A stretch of DNA of 60,002 nucleotides. It comes from Candidatus Altimarinota bacterium (lineage in GTDB: Bacteria; Patescibacteriota; Gracilibacteria; UBA1369; 2-02-FULL-48-14). Positions 25,080 to 34,977 of the stretch are shown in pieces (the first letter of the stretch is position 1; each line of letters starts with the position of its first letter). The notes under the pieces were generated by a model. The model worked only from the letters and a program-made list of their open reading frames with translations. It searched no databases and was not told where the DNA came from. The stretch covers positions 1-60,002 of the forward strand of contig WFTC01000018.1 of the NCBI GenBank assembly GCA_015485665.1. Reading direction: 5' to 3'. The position numbers and the translations under genes were made by a program.

Positions 25080-26718
25080 GAGAGTACGTGGCTTTAATAT
25101 TTTGATATTTACGGCTTGCTTGAATTAATCCAAAGAACAGAGGATGTGCTTTGTGAGGTCTTGAAAGGAATTCAGGATGAGATTGAGTTCCTATCATGTA
25201 AGGATGATTTCTCAGCTCAGCCATCTCAACCAAATTTCCCCCTTCATAAAGACCTGAAGCTATCCAATCGCTATGCTTTAATTTTTCCCAAATTGCATTG
25301 TTTATTTCATAACGATGACGGTGGCGTTCAAATACTTCATCTTCACCGTAAAGCTCATATGCCAAACTGCCTTTTTTAAGTTTACAGGGGTAAGCTCCCA
25401 ATCTCAGTGTTGCGCCTTTTTCTTTTCCATGATGTTGTCCGGGTAGAAAATGAATTACATATTTGCTTTTATCAAAAACAGCATCTTCATCAAATTCTTC
25501 AGATGTAAGTTGTATATCTTTAAGATAATGACGAGCATATTCAATTGTCATTATTTGAAGTCCGAGACAAATTCCAAGATAAGGAATTTTATTTTCACGG
25601 GCATATTTAGCTGCTCGTATCATGCCTTCCGTGCCACGAATACCAAATCCGCCTGGAATAATTATTCCATCAGCCGGTTTTAATTGATTCCATACTTTTT
25701 CATCATTCTTTTCCAATTTCTCCGAGTCAACCCAAATCAGATCCAGTTCCAAATCTTGGTGATAAGATGCAATTTTCAGTGACTCTATTACAGATAAATA
25801 CGCATCATCCAGTCCTGTATATTTGCCAACTAGGGCAATGCGCACAGATTCTCTTTTGGAATTTATTTTTCCAACCAATGTTTCCCAATCCTCAAGCATT
25901 GGATTTACTTTACCCAAGTGCATCTTATTGGCTATCAGCTGGGCTACATTATATTTGTTGTAGTGAAGAGGCACTTCGTAAATTGATTTACATGTTATTG
26001 CAGGAATGACATGATCCTCATCCACATCACAAAATACAGATATTTTTTTAATCAGATCTTGAGGAATATTTTTATCCGCACGTGCGATTATCAGATCAGG
26101 TTGAATGCCTATGCTTCTCAATTCTCTTACAGAAGCTTGAGTCGGTTTGGTCTTCAGTTCTTTTGCAGCTTTTAAATAAGGTAGTAAGGTTAGATGAACA
26201 TAAAGAGTGTTTTCCTTCCCGTGTTCATGGCGCATTTGGCGAATCGCTTCCAAGTAAGGAAGACCTTCAATATCTCCAACGGTTCCTCCTATTTCAACAA
26301 GCATTATGGCTGCACCACTCTTTTCAGACGCATTTGTAATACGTTTTTTTATTTCATCTGTTATGTGAGGAATTATTTGTATTGTGCCTCCAAGGAAATC
26401 ACCACGCCGCTCTTTCTTTAGCACTTCCGTGTAGATTTTTCCTGTTGTAACTGAGGATAAACTGTTTAGATTTTCGTCTATAAAACGTTCGTAATGACCA
26501 AGGTCCAAATCTGTTTCCGCTCCATCATTGGTTACAAATACTTCTCCATGTTGAAAGGGGCTCATTGTGCCTGGGTCAACATTCAGATAAGGATCCAATT
26601 TCATTGTGAAAACCTTGAATCCTGCATTTTTTAAGAGTGCACCTATGGAAGCCGTTGTAATGCCCTTTCCGAGCGAGGAGCATACCCCACCTGTAATGAA
26701 GATGTATTTCGTAGGCAC
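25051..26718 (-). CDS. pyrG: CTP synthase
   Basis: Converts UTP to CTP using glutamine. The 555-aa protein has the amidoligase domain (KYIFITGGVCSSLGKGITTAS, DPYLNVDPGTMSPFQHGEVFV, DLGHYERF). It also has the class I glutamine amidotransferase domain: IPGGFGIRGTEGMI, nucleophile Cys in YLGICLGLQ, and a His/Glu pair near GTQSHPEF. Length and order are normal. The start is GTG 26718, about 21 bases after the predicted transcription start. It overlaps the next gene by 29 bases, so at least four genes (pyrG to 22462) should be co-transcribed. Confidence 0.96.
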   Translation of the reverse strand: MPTKYIFITGGVCSSLGKGITTASIGALLKNAGFKVFTMKLDPYLNVDPGTMSPFQHGEVFVTNDGAETDLDLGHYERFIDENLNSLSSVTTGKIYTEVLKKERRGDFLGGTIQIIPHITDEIKKRITNASEKSGAAIMLVEIGGTVGDIEGLPYLEAIRQMRHEHGKENTLYVHLTLLPYLKAAKELKTKPTQASVRELRSIGIQPDLIIARADKNIPQDLIKKISVFCDVDEDHVIPAITCKSIYEVPLHYNKYNVAQLIANKMHLGKVNPMLEDWETLVGKINSKRESVRIALVGKYTGLDDAYLSVIESLKIASYHQDLELDLIWVDSEKLEKNDEKVWNQLKPADGIIIPGGFGIRGTEGMIRAAKYARENKIPYLGICLGLQIMTIEYARHYLKDIQLTSEEFDEDAVFDKSKYVIHFLPGQHHGKEKGATLRLGAYPCKLKKGSLAYELYGEDEVFERHRHRYEINNAIWEKLKHSDWIASGLYEGGNLVEMAELRNHPYMIGTQSHPEFLSRPHKAHPLFFGLIQASRKYQNIKATYSHGTVPVHSG

Positions 26719-26745
26719 TGTGGGAAGGTGATTTATAACGGTGAC

Positions 26746-26774
26746 ATTATAAATTATTCCTCTGTGGTGCTCAA
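26746..26774 (-). promoter_or_regulatory. Promoter of pyrG
   Basis: On the minus strand, TTGAGC (26774-26769), a 17-base spacer and a perfect TATAAT (26751-26746). Transcription would begin near 26739, about 21 bases before the GTG start. Confidence 0.7.
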
Positions 26775-26798
26775 GAAAAAAGCTGTTTTAAACAGTGC
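26772..26798 (-). terminator. Weak terminator after the SLH protein gene
   Basis: Read on the minus strand, a short inverted repeat (CTGTTT/AAACAG, 26783-26795) is followed at once by CTTTTTT. It lies directly behind the stop at 26799 and runs into the pyrG promoter. The stem is short and A/T-rich, so termination may be partial. Confidence 0.45.
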
Positions 26799-29525
26799 TT
26801 AAAATAGGTCTTCAGCGAACCATGCGTAGAATGCACGTATAAGCATTGCTGCGGCTTCATCTCGGCGTATATTATTTTCTCCTCGGAAGGTATTATCTGA
26901 ATATCCTTCCAATATGTATTCACCGTTAATTTTTTCAATTTCGCTTTCCGCTTGAGCTTCAGACTCCAATATGACGGCATAGGCATAATAATCGTAGATT
27001 GTAACATCTCTGAACGGAATATCACTTTCGTCCCATCCCCATAGTGTCTGATTTGCTGCTCTTGCAAGCAGTACAGCGAGGTAGCCGCGAGTTGCGGGTT
27101 CATCCGGACGGAAATAAACATTTTCACGTGGACGAGCTATATCCAAAGCTTCCGCTGTTTTAATATAGGCTTCAGCCCAATGCCCTTCTATATCAAGGAA
27201 TTCGGTTGGACTATCTGTATCGACCAGTGGTGTGCCAGTCATCGCCACAACTACTTTAACCAGTTCGGCATTTGTCATATTGTTTGCTGGTCCATATGTT
27301 CCATCTCCATATCCTTGAACTGCACCGGTTGATGCCAAACAGCTTATGTATAAATACATGTCATCACCTTTTTTAACATCTGTAAATGGAGCCGCTTCAC
27401 ATATTTTTTCAATTTTTGTAAAGTCTATCTTTTTATTATCAGATTCTGTTTGGTCTGCACTTGTTGTGGCGTCATATTCGGTGTCATTTTCTTGACTTAA
27501 AGTGATGGAATCGGAGCAGGCATTGTCACTTGAATTAACATAGAGTGAATCTCCGGCATTTGCACCCATGTAGTAGAAAGTTATGGAATTTGTTTCCGGA
27601 GCTGTAATTTCATAAGTCAATTCGCTGTAAGCTGTGTTTAGGTCATCTGCATAGTAAAGGCTGCCATTGCCGGTTGTTGAAAGTGTGAAAGTTATAGGGT
27701 CATATTCTGTCATTTCTGTTGTATCATCTGAGCTTGCCAAGCTTATGAAGGGATTATTCATATATTTTAATGCAAAACTGCGTCTTATCCAATCCGGTGC
27801 GTTTTGTACCGCTATTAGCTCTTCAATTACGTTCCATTCCAATTCAAATTGATACAGTGTGTTTGAAGTTGTATCAGAGCTTATTTCATAAATATCCGGA
27901 GAAATGTTAATGCCGCTACACGTAAGTTGGTATTGGGTATCGTCCGGAGTATCACTTATAGGTTCTTCTTCTTGAGTTACTTCCAAGCTATCGCCATCAC
28001 AATAATTTGAGCTCACAGTCATAACATCACCTACTGATGCATCACTCCATAAAATGTTTTTTGTATTGAAATCACCTCTTGCTTCATAACTGTAAGTGTC
28101 CAAATTACCTCCAGTAACGCTGAACTCAAGGGTTTCACTGTAATCTTCACTGAAAGCTATGACTTCCAGTTCAACATCTAAAGTGCCAACTTCATTTGCA
28201 TCCCAAGCGAGAGGCAGGTCGGATGAGCTTAGCGTAAGAGTATCACAGTAGTTTGCTGGGTCTGTATTTACAGTTTTTGTAAGTGTAACTTTCTGATTCA
28301 CACCTGGGCTATTTTGTGAGGTGCGAGTTTCATCAAAAGTTCCTGAAACCGTATTATAGCTTTCAAGGCTTACCTCATAAGTCGGATAATCCTCCCCAGA
28401 AGAGGAGTAATAACTGTTTCCGCTACACCAATATAATTCTTGTTCTGATTCATAATCACAATTAAAGTTTCCATCTGGTGTACTCATTTTTACTCTTGCA
28501 TCTTTTATAGTATTGTTTCCATCATTTACATAGACTGTCCATGCAAATTCATCCATTACAACATCAGCTTGAATACTCTCATTTCCGGATTCACTGAACG
28601 ATTCATAACTTACATTTCCATTTGCTATTACCGTTTTACTGTTATTGTCACTATTATCCTTATTGTCGTTCACAACGCTGCCAGCTATACCTGAATCTGT
28701 ATATGTTGCATCCGAAGAGCCGAATAGGTTTGCCCTTCCAAGGCTTGCAAGCAATCCATTTTGCAAGAAAGAAGTGCGTGAAATAGGCAAGAAATCTCCG
28801 GTTTTTGATACATATCCTTCAAGGCTTACTTGATAAATACTGCTTTCCAAGTCGGGTGTGGCACATAGGTATAAATCGCTCTCATCCCAATAATTACATT
28901 TTGTCCCGTAATTATCACCTGATTCAACCAGTGCATTTTTTACGCTATTGCCTTCATGATCTTTTACGCTCATAGCGTATTTGTAATTCAATGTAAGTGT
29001 GTAATTGTATCGTAGGTCGGAGCAGCTGTCATTTACACTCATTTCTATGCTGCCGTCTTGATAGCCATTCGGATCAACTGAAATTGTATAGTTATTTTCA
29101 GGTTTTCCTGATCCAATGTAAGTAAATTCATATTCGCCATTCCCTTCATTACTGAAATTAAATTCTGAAGGCAGGTCAAATTCTGATTCTGAAATATTTG
29201 CTAGAGCTGTACCGTCTTGAGCTGCTACATAAAGATTAATGAAATACTCAGCTTCGCAATCATTGTCACCACCTCCACCTGGGTTCCCTACGTTGATTGT
29301 ATCAACAGGGAAATCAGGATCATCAAGGTTGCCGGATCCGTAATTAGGTCCATCGTTATTAATTGTTGGTGTGTCATCTACCGGCGGTGTTGTATTAATG
29401 CTGTCAAAGGAAGGACCGTCATCAATTGAATAAAAGTTTCCTTTCAATAAATCTCTTTGAGTAATTGCAAATGAAAGGCCTCCAATAAGTATTAAAGCGA
29501 TTGCCGCATATATGCTTTTTTTCAT
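26799..29525 (-). CDS. Secreted surface protein with C-terminal SLH domains (908 aa)
   Basis: A signal peptide (MKKSIYAAIALILIGGLSFA) is followed by a Thr/Ser/Asp-rich region with tandem beta-sandwich-like repeats. Several contain paired Cys and a G.GEYEFTY or Y.VSLEGY pattern, resembling carboxypeptidase-regulatory or Ig-like folds. The C-terminal 200 residues form three S-layer homology units: FTDVKKGDDMYLYISCLAS with GYGDGTYGPANNMTNAELV; FLDIEGHWAEAYIKTAEAL with FRPDEPATRGYLAVLLARA; and FRDVTIYDYYAYAVILE with GYSDNTFRGENNIRRDEAA. SLH units bind secondary cell-wall glycans. It has its own promoter upstream and a weak terminator downstream. It is probably an S-layer or outer-surface component. 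Confidence 0.85.
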   Translation of the reverse strand: MKKSIYAAIALILIGGLSFAITQRDLLKGNFYSIDDGPSFDSINTTPPVDDTPTINNDGPNYGSGNLDDPDFPVDTINVGNPGGGGDNDCEAEYFINLYVAAQDGTALANISESEFDLPSEFNFSNEGNGEYEFTYIGSGKPENNYTISVDPNGYQDGSIEMSVNDSCSDLRYNYTLTLNYKYAMSVKDHEGNSVKNALVESGDNYGTKCNYWDESDLYLCATPDLESSIYQVSLEGYVSKTGDFLPISRTSFLQNGLLASLGRANLFGSSDATYTDSGIAGSVVNDNKDNSDNNSKTVIANGNVSYESFSESGNESIQADVVMDEFAWTVYVNDGNNTIKDARVKMSTPDGNFNCDYESEQELYWCSGNSYYSSSGEDYPTYEVSLESYNTVSGTFDETRTSQNSPGVNQKVTLTKTVNTDPANYCDTLTLSSSDLPLAWDANEVGTLDVELEVIAFSEDYSETLEFSVTGGNLDTYSYEARGDFNTKNILWSDASVGDVMTVSSNYCDGDSLEVTQEEEPISDTPDDTQYQLTCSGINISPDIYEISSDTTSNTLYQFELEWNVIEELIAVQNAPDWIRRSFALKYMNNPFISLASSDDTTEMTEYDPITFTLSTTGNGSLYYADDLNTAYSELTYEITAPETNSITFYYMGANAGDSLYVNSSDNACSDSITLSQENDTEYDATTSADQTESDNKKIDFTKIEKICEAAPFTDVKKGDDMYLYISCLASTGAVQGYGDGTYGPANNMTNAELVKVVVAMTGTPLVDTDSPTEFLDIEGHWAEAYIKTAEALDIARPRENVYFRPDEPATRGYLAVLLARAANQTLWGWDESDIPFRDVTIYDYYAYAVILESEAQAESEIEKINGEYILEGYSDNTFRGENNIRRDEAAAMLIRAFYAWFAEDLF

Positions 29526-29547
29526 TTTTGTTTTTTATTTTCTCCCC

Positions 29548-29576
29548 ATTGTATCATGAAAATCTGCTTTCTTCAA
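29548..29576 (-). promoter_or_regulatory. Promoter of the 908-aa SLH protein gene
   Basis: On the minus strand, TTGAAG (29576-29571), a 17-base spacer and TACAAT (29553-29548). The start codon at 29525 follows about 15-18 bases after the expected transcription start. Confidence 0.65.
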
Positions 29577-29646
29577 TAGCAGGAATACAAAAAAAGCGTG
29601 CAAAGCTCTAAATTGACAAGTTGTAAATTATTGCGGCACAAATCTT

Positions 29647-30615
29647 TTAAGGTAGTAAACCTGTTTTTTCGTAAACCTTATTCATTGTTTTTCTTGCGGT
29701 AGCTTGAGCTTTTTTTGCACCTCTATTCATAATTTCATTCAATTTCTCTGATTTTTCCAATCTATTTCTGCGTTCACGTGCATCTGCAAAAAAATCTAGT
29801 ATTCTATCAAGTAAAACTTTTTTTGCTTTGCCATATCCGAAACCACCGGTTTTATATTTTTGCTTTAATTCCATTACTTCATCCGGCGTGGCAAAATGTT
29901 CGTAAAGTTGAAGTATTATGTCTCCTTCAATTGGCATTGGATCTTCCAATTTCAAGCTTGCTGTTTGTATGCTCATAATTTGTTTCTTCAAAGTGGCTTC
30001 ATCTGCAAAAATTGATATTGTATTATTATAGCTTTTACTCATTTTTTGACCATCCGTGCCTATAATTGTTGCAACTGACGCCTCTACCTTGGCTTCGGGT
30101 AATTTAAATGTTTCGCCGAAAACATGATTGAATTTCTTTGCGATATCGCGAGCAATTTCAAGATGTTGAATCTGGTCTTTGCCAACAGGGACAAAATCAG
30201 GTTGATACATTAGTATGTCTGCAGCCATTAAAACAGGATAAGTAAACAGCCCAACATTCAGTTCTCTTTTACCTTTTGCAATTGCATCCTTCCAAGCGTG
30301 AGCTCTTTCAAGCAGTCCATGAGGTGTAAGCGTGGAAAGTATCCATGCCAGTTCTGCATGCTGAATCACATCACTTTGGAAAAAGAAAGTGCTTTTTTCA
30401 GGGTCAAGCCCCAAAGCCAGATAATCCAAAACTACTCCACGTCTAAATTCATACATTTTTTTTGAGTCATGCAGAGTTGTAAGTGCGTGATAATCAGCGA
30501 TAAAGTAAAAACACTCATTCTCTTCATTTTGCATGGCGATGTGCTGACGCATTGCACCAAGATAGTTTCCGAGGTGTGGTCTTCCACTTGGTTTTATGCC
30601 TGAAAGTATTCGCAT
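29647..30615 (-). CDS. trpS: Tryptophanyl-tRNA synthetase
   Basis: Charges tRNA-Trp. The 322-aa class I synthetase has the HIGH-type motif PHLGN (His14-Asn17) after GIKPSGRP, the KMSKS loop GTDGQKMSKSYNN near residue 195, and the family hallmark MAADILMYQPDFVPVGKDQ that binds tryptophan and adenylate. Length is normal for bacterial TrpS. It follows priA by 19 bases on the same strand and probably shares its transcript. Confidence 0.96.
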   Translation of the reverse strand: MRILSGIKPSGRPHLGNYLGAMRQHIAMQNEENECFYFIADYHALTTLHDSKKMYEFRRGVVLDYLALGLDPEKSTFFFQSDVIQHAELAWILSTLTPHGLLERAHAWKDAIAKGKRELNVGLFTYPVLMAADILMYQPDFVPVGKDQIQHLEIARDIAKKFNHVFGETFKLPEAKVEASVATIIGTDGQKMSKSYNNTISIFADEATLKKQIMSIQTASLKLEDPMPIEGDIILQLYEHFATPDEVMELKQKYKTGGFGYGKAKKVLLDRILDFFADARERRNRLEKSEKLNEIMNRGAKKAQATARKTMNKVYEKTGLLP

Positions 30616-30634
30616 TGAAAATTTTTATATTTCT

Positions 30635-32596
30635 TTATGCGCATTGTAGCGGATCTACGTCAATACGCCAGTCTTTTAAAAGTGCAGCATTCATATTTTC
30701 AATTAATAATCTTGGATGTGGACCATGAATCAGTATATTCCAATGATATTTCTTATTAAGTCTCGGCATTAATGCAGGTGCAGCAAATATATGATGACCT
30801 TTTGCGTCTTCTTTCAATGCTTTTAGTAGCTTGTCTGAGGCAAATTTACACTTTTCTTCGCTCGGATGGCTGAAAAGTAATTTCAGTATTTTACTGAAAG
30901 GAGGATAGTTTAACTTTTTTCGTGAACTAATTTCTTGTTCATAAAAACCGAGATAGTCATGATTTTTACTGAAATGTATGGCTGGATGTTCAGGATTATA
31001 AGTTTGGATTATAACTTCACCTCGCTTTAACCTGCGTCCGCTACGTCCAGCAACTTGAGTGAGCAGTTGAAAACTGCGCTCGGATGCACGGAAATCCGGA
31101 ATATGCAAACCCAAATCAGCCAATACCACTCCAACCAGAGAAACTTCCGGCAAGTCAAAGCCTTTTCCTATCATTTGAGTTCCTATGAGTATGTCAATTT
31201 CTTTATTGTTTAAAGCTTCATGCAGTTCATAATGACTATTTTTTTTGTTCATTGTGTCTTTGTCAGCTCTTGCAATTTTTGCTTTTGGGAAGGTTCTTTT
31301 TAAGGCTTCTTCTACAGCCTCTGTTCCAATACCGAAATGTTTTATTTTATGGCTTCCGCAATGTGAACAAGAATCTGGTAATATTTCAATTTTTCCACAA
31401 TGGTGGCATAGCAAAGTTTTTTTTCTGAAGTTAGTGTTGTGATATGTCATTTTTACAAAACAATTTGGGCATTCCATTGCCATACCGCAATCACGGCATA
31501 CGGTTGAAGAAGCACTTCCACGGCGATTGAGGAAAAGTATGACTTGCTCTTTTGCAGCCAATGTTGATCTAATTTTTTGCTCAAGTGCTGTACTTAAAAT
31601 TGAATAATTGCCTGATTTCAGCTCTTCTCTTAAATCAATAACTTTAACTTTTGGTAATTCTACTCCGGATATTCTTTCTTTTAAACTGAAAAGTTTTGTA
31701 TCTCCATTTAATGCCTCATGCATGCTTTCAATTGATGGAGTTGCAGATCCGAGAATAAGTTTTGCGCCGGTGAGTTTGCTGATTTTTTTCGCCACTTCAC
31801 GGGCGTGGTATCGTGGATTTGAATCTTGTTTATAGCTCCATTCATGCTCTTCATCCATTATTATTATTCCAAGATTTTTAAAAGGAGAAAAGAGTGCGGA
31901 GCGAGATCCTATCAATAAAGAAATTTTACCATTTTTTATCTCTTTCCAAGCTGCCGCTCTTTGACCATCGCTAACACGGCTGTGAAGTACAGCTATATTT
32001 TGAAAATGCCCTTGGAAATAAGCAAGTAATTGAGGTGTAAGTGCGATTTCCGGCACCAAAAGTAATGCTTGCTTGCCTTTAGACACAATATCCTCAATAA
32101 GATGCCTGTATATTTCAGTTTTCCCTGCTCCGGTTACGCCATGTATTAGAGAGTGAGTAATTTTTTTATTCAATATTTCTTTTACTATATGCTTTTGACT
32201 TTCATTCAAGCTATGGCGTTTTTTAAGTTTTCCACCTGAAAAATTCTTAAAAGATATTGTACGGCTTTTAGCCTTTCGCCATATATGTTTAGGTAGCATT
32301 AAGCGGTAAGCATCAAATTTTGAACAAAAATAGTATTCAGATATCCATTCGGCAACCTGCATTTGCCAAGGTTCTAAGAGAGGGGAGTCTTGCAGACTGT
32401 TTAATATCATTTTGCTTTCAAATTCCGGTTTATTTGTATGTATTTTTAAAATCAGGCCGGCTTTTTCTTGATTTTGGAAAGGGACCAAAACGCCATGTCC
32501 AGCTTGCAGATTTAGTGAATCCGGCAGCTTATATGTGAAATCTGCTTTATGTCTGGAGTAGGGATGGTTTATCAGCACTTGTGCAAACAGACTCAT
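30635..32596 (-). CDS. priA: Primosomal replication protein N' (PriA helicase)
   Basis: Restarts stalled replication forks. The 653-aa protein has an N-terminal fork-binding domain (FTYKLPDSLNLQAGHGVLVPF) and the helicase core with Walker A GVTGAGKTEIYRH and Walker B IIIMDEEHEWSYKQ. PriA-specific PRYHAREVA follows, and the Cys-rich zinc-binding insertion is complete (CRDCGMAMECPNC, CHHCGK, CSHCGSHK). Helicase motifs V and VI are in GTQMIGKGFDLPEV and QVAGRSGR. It is somewhat shorter than E. coli PriA (732 aa), mainly in the N-terminal region. It diverges from the metalloprotease gene, with 53 bases between the two starts. Confidence 0.95.
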   Translation of the reverse strand: MSLFAQVLINHPYSRHKADFTYKLPDSLNLQAGHGVLVPFQNQEKAGLILKIHTNKPEFESKMILNSLQDSPLLEPWQMQVAEWISEYYFCSKFDAYRLMLPKHIWRKAKSRTISFKNFSGGKLKKRHSLNESQKHIVKEILNKKITHSLIHGVTGAGKTEIYRHLIEDIVSKGKQALLLVPEIALTPQLLAYFQGHFQNIAVLHSRVSDGQRAAAWKEIKNGKISLLIGSRSALFSPFKNLGIIIMDEEHEWSYKQDSNPRYHAREVAKKISKLTGAKLILGSATPSIESMHEALNGDTKLFSLKERISGVELPKVKVIDLREELKSGNYSILSTALEQKIRSTLAAKEQVILFLNRRGSASSTVCRDCGMAMECPNCFVKMTYHNTNFRKKTLLCHHCGKIEILPDSCSHCGSHKIKHFGIGTEAVEEALKRTFPKAKIARADKDTMNKKNSHYELHEALNNKEIDILIGTQMIGKGFDLPEVSLVGVVLADLGLHIPDFRASERSFQLLTQVAGRSGRRLKRGEVIIQTYNPEHPAIHFSKNHDYLGFYEQEISSRKKLNYPPFSKILKLLFSHPSEEKCKFASDKLLKALKEDAKGHHIFAAPALMPRLNKKYHWNILIHGPHPRLLIENMNAALLKDWRIDVDPLQCA

Positions 32597-32597
32597 T

Positions 32598-32626
32598 TTG
32601 AAAATATGAAAGAGGGTGTATAGTAT
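32598..32626 (+). promoter_or_regulatory. Candidate promoter of the metalloprotease gene
   Basis: TTGAAA (32598-32603), a 17-base spacer and TAGTAT (32621-32626), 23 bases before the ATG at 32650. The minus strand over the same bases offers TATACT as a -10 for priA, so the two divergent promoters may overlap. Confidence 0.5.
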
Positions 32627-32649
32627 AGCCTGACTTTGATTTTAAGAAC

Positions 32650-34836
32650 ATGAAACTATCTCATTTTTTTACAGCTGCCTTTTTGGGGCTTTTTCTTGCT
32701 GCTCCCGGATTGGCAATTTCTTTTGAAAGCGAGGTGCAACAAGGTTTTTTAAAAAAAAATGCTATTCTGACAGAAAATTTTCGCTTTGAATTTTCAGATT
32801 TAATTGAGGATCAAGCGGATAGTAATGGTGATGGCATTTCAGATACAATAGAGATTATTGCGGAAGCGGCTGAACATGCTTTTGATGTTTTGGTTGCTGA
32901 AATGGGATATCCTGAGCCAAATTCAGATGTGGATAGGCGCATCATGGTGATTTTGGATGATAGAAACAGCTATCTTGCTTCAGGTTCTTTGGGAAGTACT
33001 TCAGTTTTGAGTAATGGAGATCCTTATGTCGCCATTGATCCTTTTTTATCAGAAGAATTATTGAAAGTTACCATGGCTCATGAATTTTATCATGTGATTC
33101 AATTTGATATGGGGGTTGAATTTGCTTATACCGATCAAGGAGTAAATTTGGCTGAGTCTACTGCAACTTGGAGTGAAGAAGAAACTTATGATTCAATTGA
33201 TGATTATATAAATTATTTGCAGGATTTTTTTGATTATCCGGATTATTCAATATTGGCTTCTTATGTGCCAACAGGGACTTTATATGAATATGCTCTCAGC
33301 ATTTGGCCTATTTTCTTATCTGAAGAATATGGAAGTGACATAATAAAATGGATTTGGATGGATTATCAAAGCAAGGTCCAAGATTATTATGACCCTTTGG
33401 AGTTACATACACTTTTAAGTGATCTGCTTGATGAAGAAGGTAGTAGTTTAAACGAGGCTTATGCCGACTTTGCTCTATGGAATTTGGATTTGGATTTTTA
33501 TTCGGAAGGGGAGAATTATCCGGATGTTTTTCTTCTTGATGCAAGTGCAGATGGACAACTCAATTTGATTGGAGAGGCTTATGCACCTGCACTTTACGGT
33601 TCAAACTATCTTTATTTTGAAAATATTGACAATGAGGAAGATTTTTATTTCCAAATTGTTAAGCCTGACGGCATTGCTTATTCCATAACTTTGGTTCCTG
33701 TGAAAGATGCTGACTATTTGGGGGATATGTCGCAGCGTATATATTTGGATGCTTATGAAAGCATGGATGGTGCAATGCTTTTTGACACTTCGGATTATGA
33801 CTCCATTGTTGCCATTGTTTCCGCTTTGGATGCTGATTTTGACAGTGTATCCAGTCCAGATGCTATTTTTGATGAAGGTTTTTTATATTATTATGCAGCC
33901 AGTTACGGAGAGGATCTTCAAGTTTTCATGGATGAAGTCAATATTGATGTAAGTGATGAGAAAGAAGGTGAGGAGGCTTCCGGAGAAGACGTAAAGAATA
34001 TTGAATCTTTATTATTGGATTTAAATGAATATGATGAAGATTCGGTAGTGCTGTCTTGGAATAGACCAGATGCCAATATAATGGCTTATGATATTTTTTA
34101 TTGGGAAGAAGGTAGTGAAGAAGATATACAGATTAAAAGTCTTGATAAAGGTTATATAACAACTGCGGCACTGACAGATTTGGAGGAAGGTATTAATTAT
34201 AGTTTTCAACTTTACGCTTATGATGAGAATGAAGCTCAGATAGGAGATGAAAGTAATGTTATTTCAGTGACAACCAAGGAGTGGCTTTTTACTGATCTTT
34301 CTTATTTGGACAAGTATTACGATGCTATATCAAGTTTGGTTGAAATGGGAATTTTTCAAGGTTATCCGGATGGCAGCTTTCAAGCAAGCGGAGTAATTAA
34401 CAGAGCTGAATTGCTCAAAATTTTAATTGAAGCCCGTGGGATTGAAATAGACACTAATCTTTATAAAAATTGTTTTCCGGATGTGAGAGAGGATTGGTAT
34501 GCCCCCTATGTATGTTATGCCAAATACAGTGATTGGGTGGAGGGTTATCCTGACGGATATTTCAGACCCGGTGATACCGTTAATAAAGTGGAAGCTTTAA
34601 AAATACTCTTTAATGTATATGAAGCTGATCTTCAGTCAGGTGATGTAGAAATGGTTTATCCTGATTTGAATGGACTTGAATGGTATGCCCCTTATGTTAA
34701 GGAAGCTTCTTCATTGGGTATTCTTGAAGAGGGTGCAGGTGAAGACTTCAATCCAACTGAAGGTCGTACCAGAGGAGCTATGGCGGAAATTCTTTATAGA
34801 TATTTAACACAATTCACTTCAGATATTTCTATATGA
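32650..34836 (+). CDS. Secreted metalloprotease with FnIII and three SLH domains
   Basis: A 728-aa protein. A signal peptide (MKLSHFFTAAFLGLFLAAPG) is followed by an EF-hand-like DSNGDGISDTIE and a zinc-peptidase core. That core has HEFYH (His144, Glu145, His148) and a downstream Glu in NLAESTATWSEE near residue 169, the layout of gluzincin metalloproteases of the MXAN_6640 type. A fibronectin type III-like domain follows (near 455-545: LLLDLNEYDEDSVVLSWNRP). Three SLH units follow (near 547-725: GYPDGSFQASGVINRAELLK, GYPDGYFRPGDTVNKVEALK, and a third, weaker one). The SLH units should hold it to the cell-wall glycan, so this is a surface-anchored protease. It may process S-layer proteins or prey/host proteins. 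Its stop overlaps the ATG of a 38-aa membrane peptide. Confidence 0.85.
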   Translation: MKLSHFFTAAFLGLFLAAPGLAISFESEVQQGFLKKNAILTENFRFEFSDLIEDQADSNGDGISDTIEIIAEAAEHAFDVLVAEMGYPEPNSDVDRRIMVILDDRNSYLASGSLGSTSVLSNGDPYVAIDPFLSEELLKVTMAHEFYHVIQFDMGVEFAYTDQGVNLAESTATWSEEETYDSIDDYINYLQDFFDYPDYSILASYVPTGTLYEYALSIWPIFLSEEYGSDIIKWIWMDYQSKVQDYYDPLELHTLLSDLLDEEGSSLNEAYADFALWNLDLDFYSEGENYPDVFLLDASADGQLNLIGEAYAPALYGSNYLYFENIDNEEDFYFQIVKPDGIAYSITLVPVKDADYLGDMSQRIYLDAYESMDGAMLFDTSDYDSIVAIVSALDADFDSVSSPDAIFDEGFLYYYAASYGEDLQVFMDEVNIDVSDEKEGEEASGEDVKNIESLLLDLNEYDEDSVVLSWNRPDANIMAYDIFYWEEGSEEDIQIKSLDKGYITTAALTDLEEGINYSFQLYAYDENEAQIGDESNVISVTTKEWLFTDLSYLDKYYDAISSLVEMGIFQGYPDGSFQASGVINRAELLKILIEARGIEIDTNLYKNCFPDVREDWYAPYVCYAKYSDWVEGYPDGYFRPGDTVNKVEALKILFNVYEADLQSGDVEMVYPDLNGLEWYAPYVKEASSLGILEEGAGEDFNPTEGRTRGAMAEILYRYLTQFTSDISI

Positions 34837-34949
34837 AATATATAAAATATTTCTTTTGTATTGTTATAATCCTTATTTTGTTGATTCAATTATATGTTAT
34901 ATATTGGTTTTGGGCTTTTAGCAATACAGGTCCTATTTGGATTGACTGA
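34833..34949 (+). CDS. 38-aa single-pass membrane peptide, translationally coupled
   Basis: The ATG at 34833 overlaps the metalloprotease stop as ATGA. The frame gives MKYIKYFFCIVIILILLIQ, continuing as a hydrophobic, aromatic stretch and ending in GPIWID. Two Lys at the N-terminus and one hydrophobic helix of about 22 residues make it an inner-membrane peptide with the short tail outside. The 4-base overlap is the usual sign of coupled translation. Its role is unknown; an accessory of the metalloprotease is one guess. A chance frame is possible at this length. Confidence 0.55.
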   Translation: MKYIKYFFCIVIILILLIQLYVIYWFWAFSNTGPIWID

Positions 34950-34977
34950 GTTTTATAGCTATTTTTATTCAACAAAG

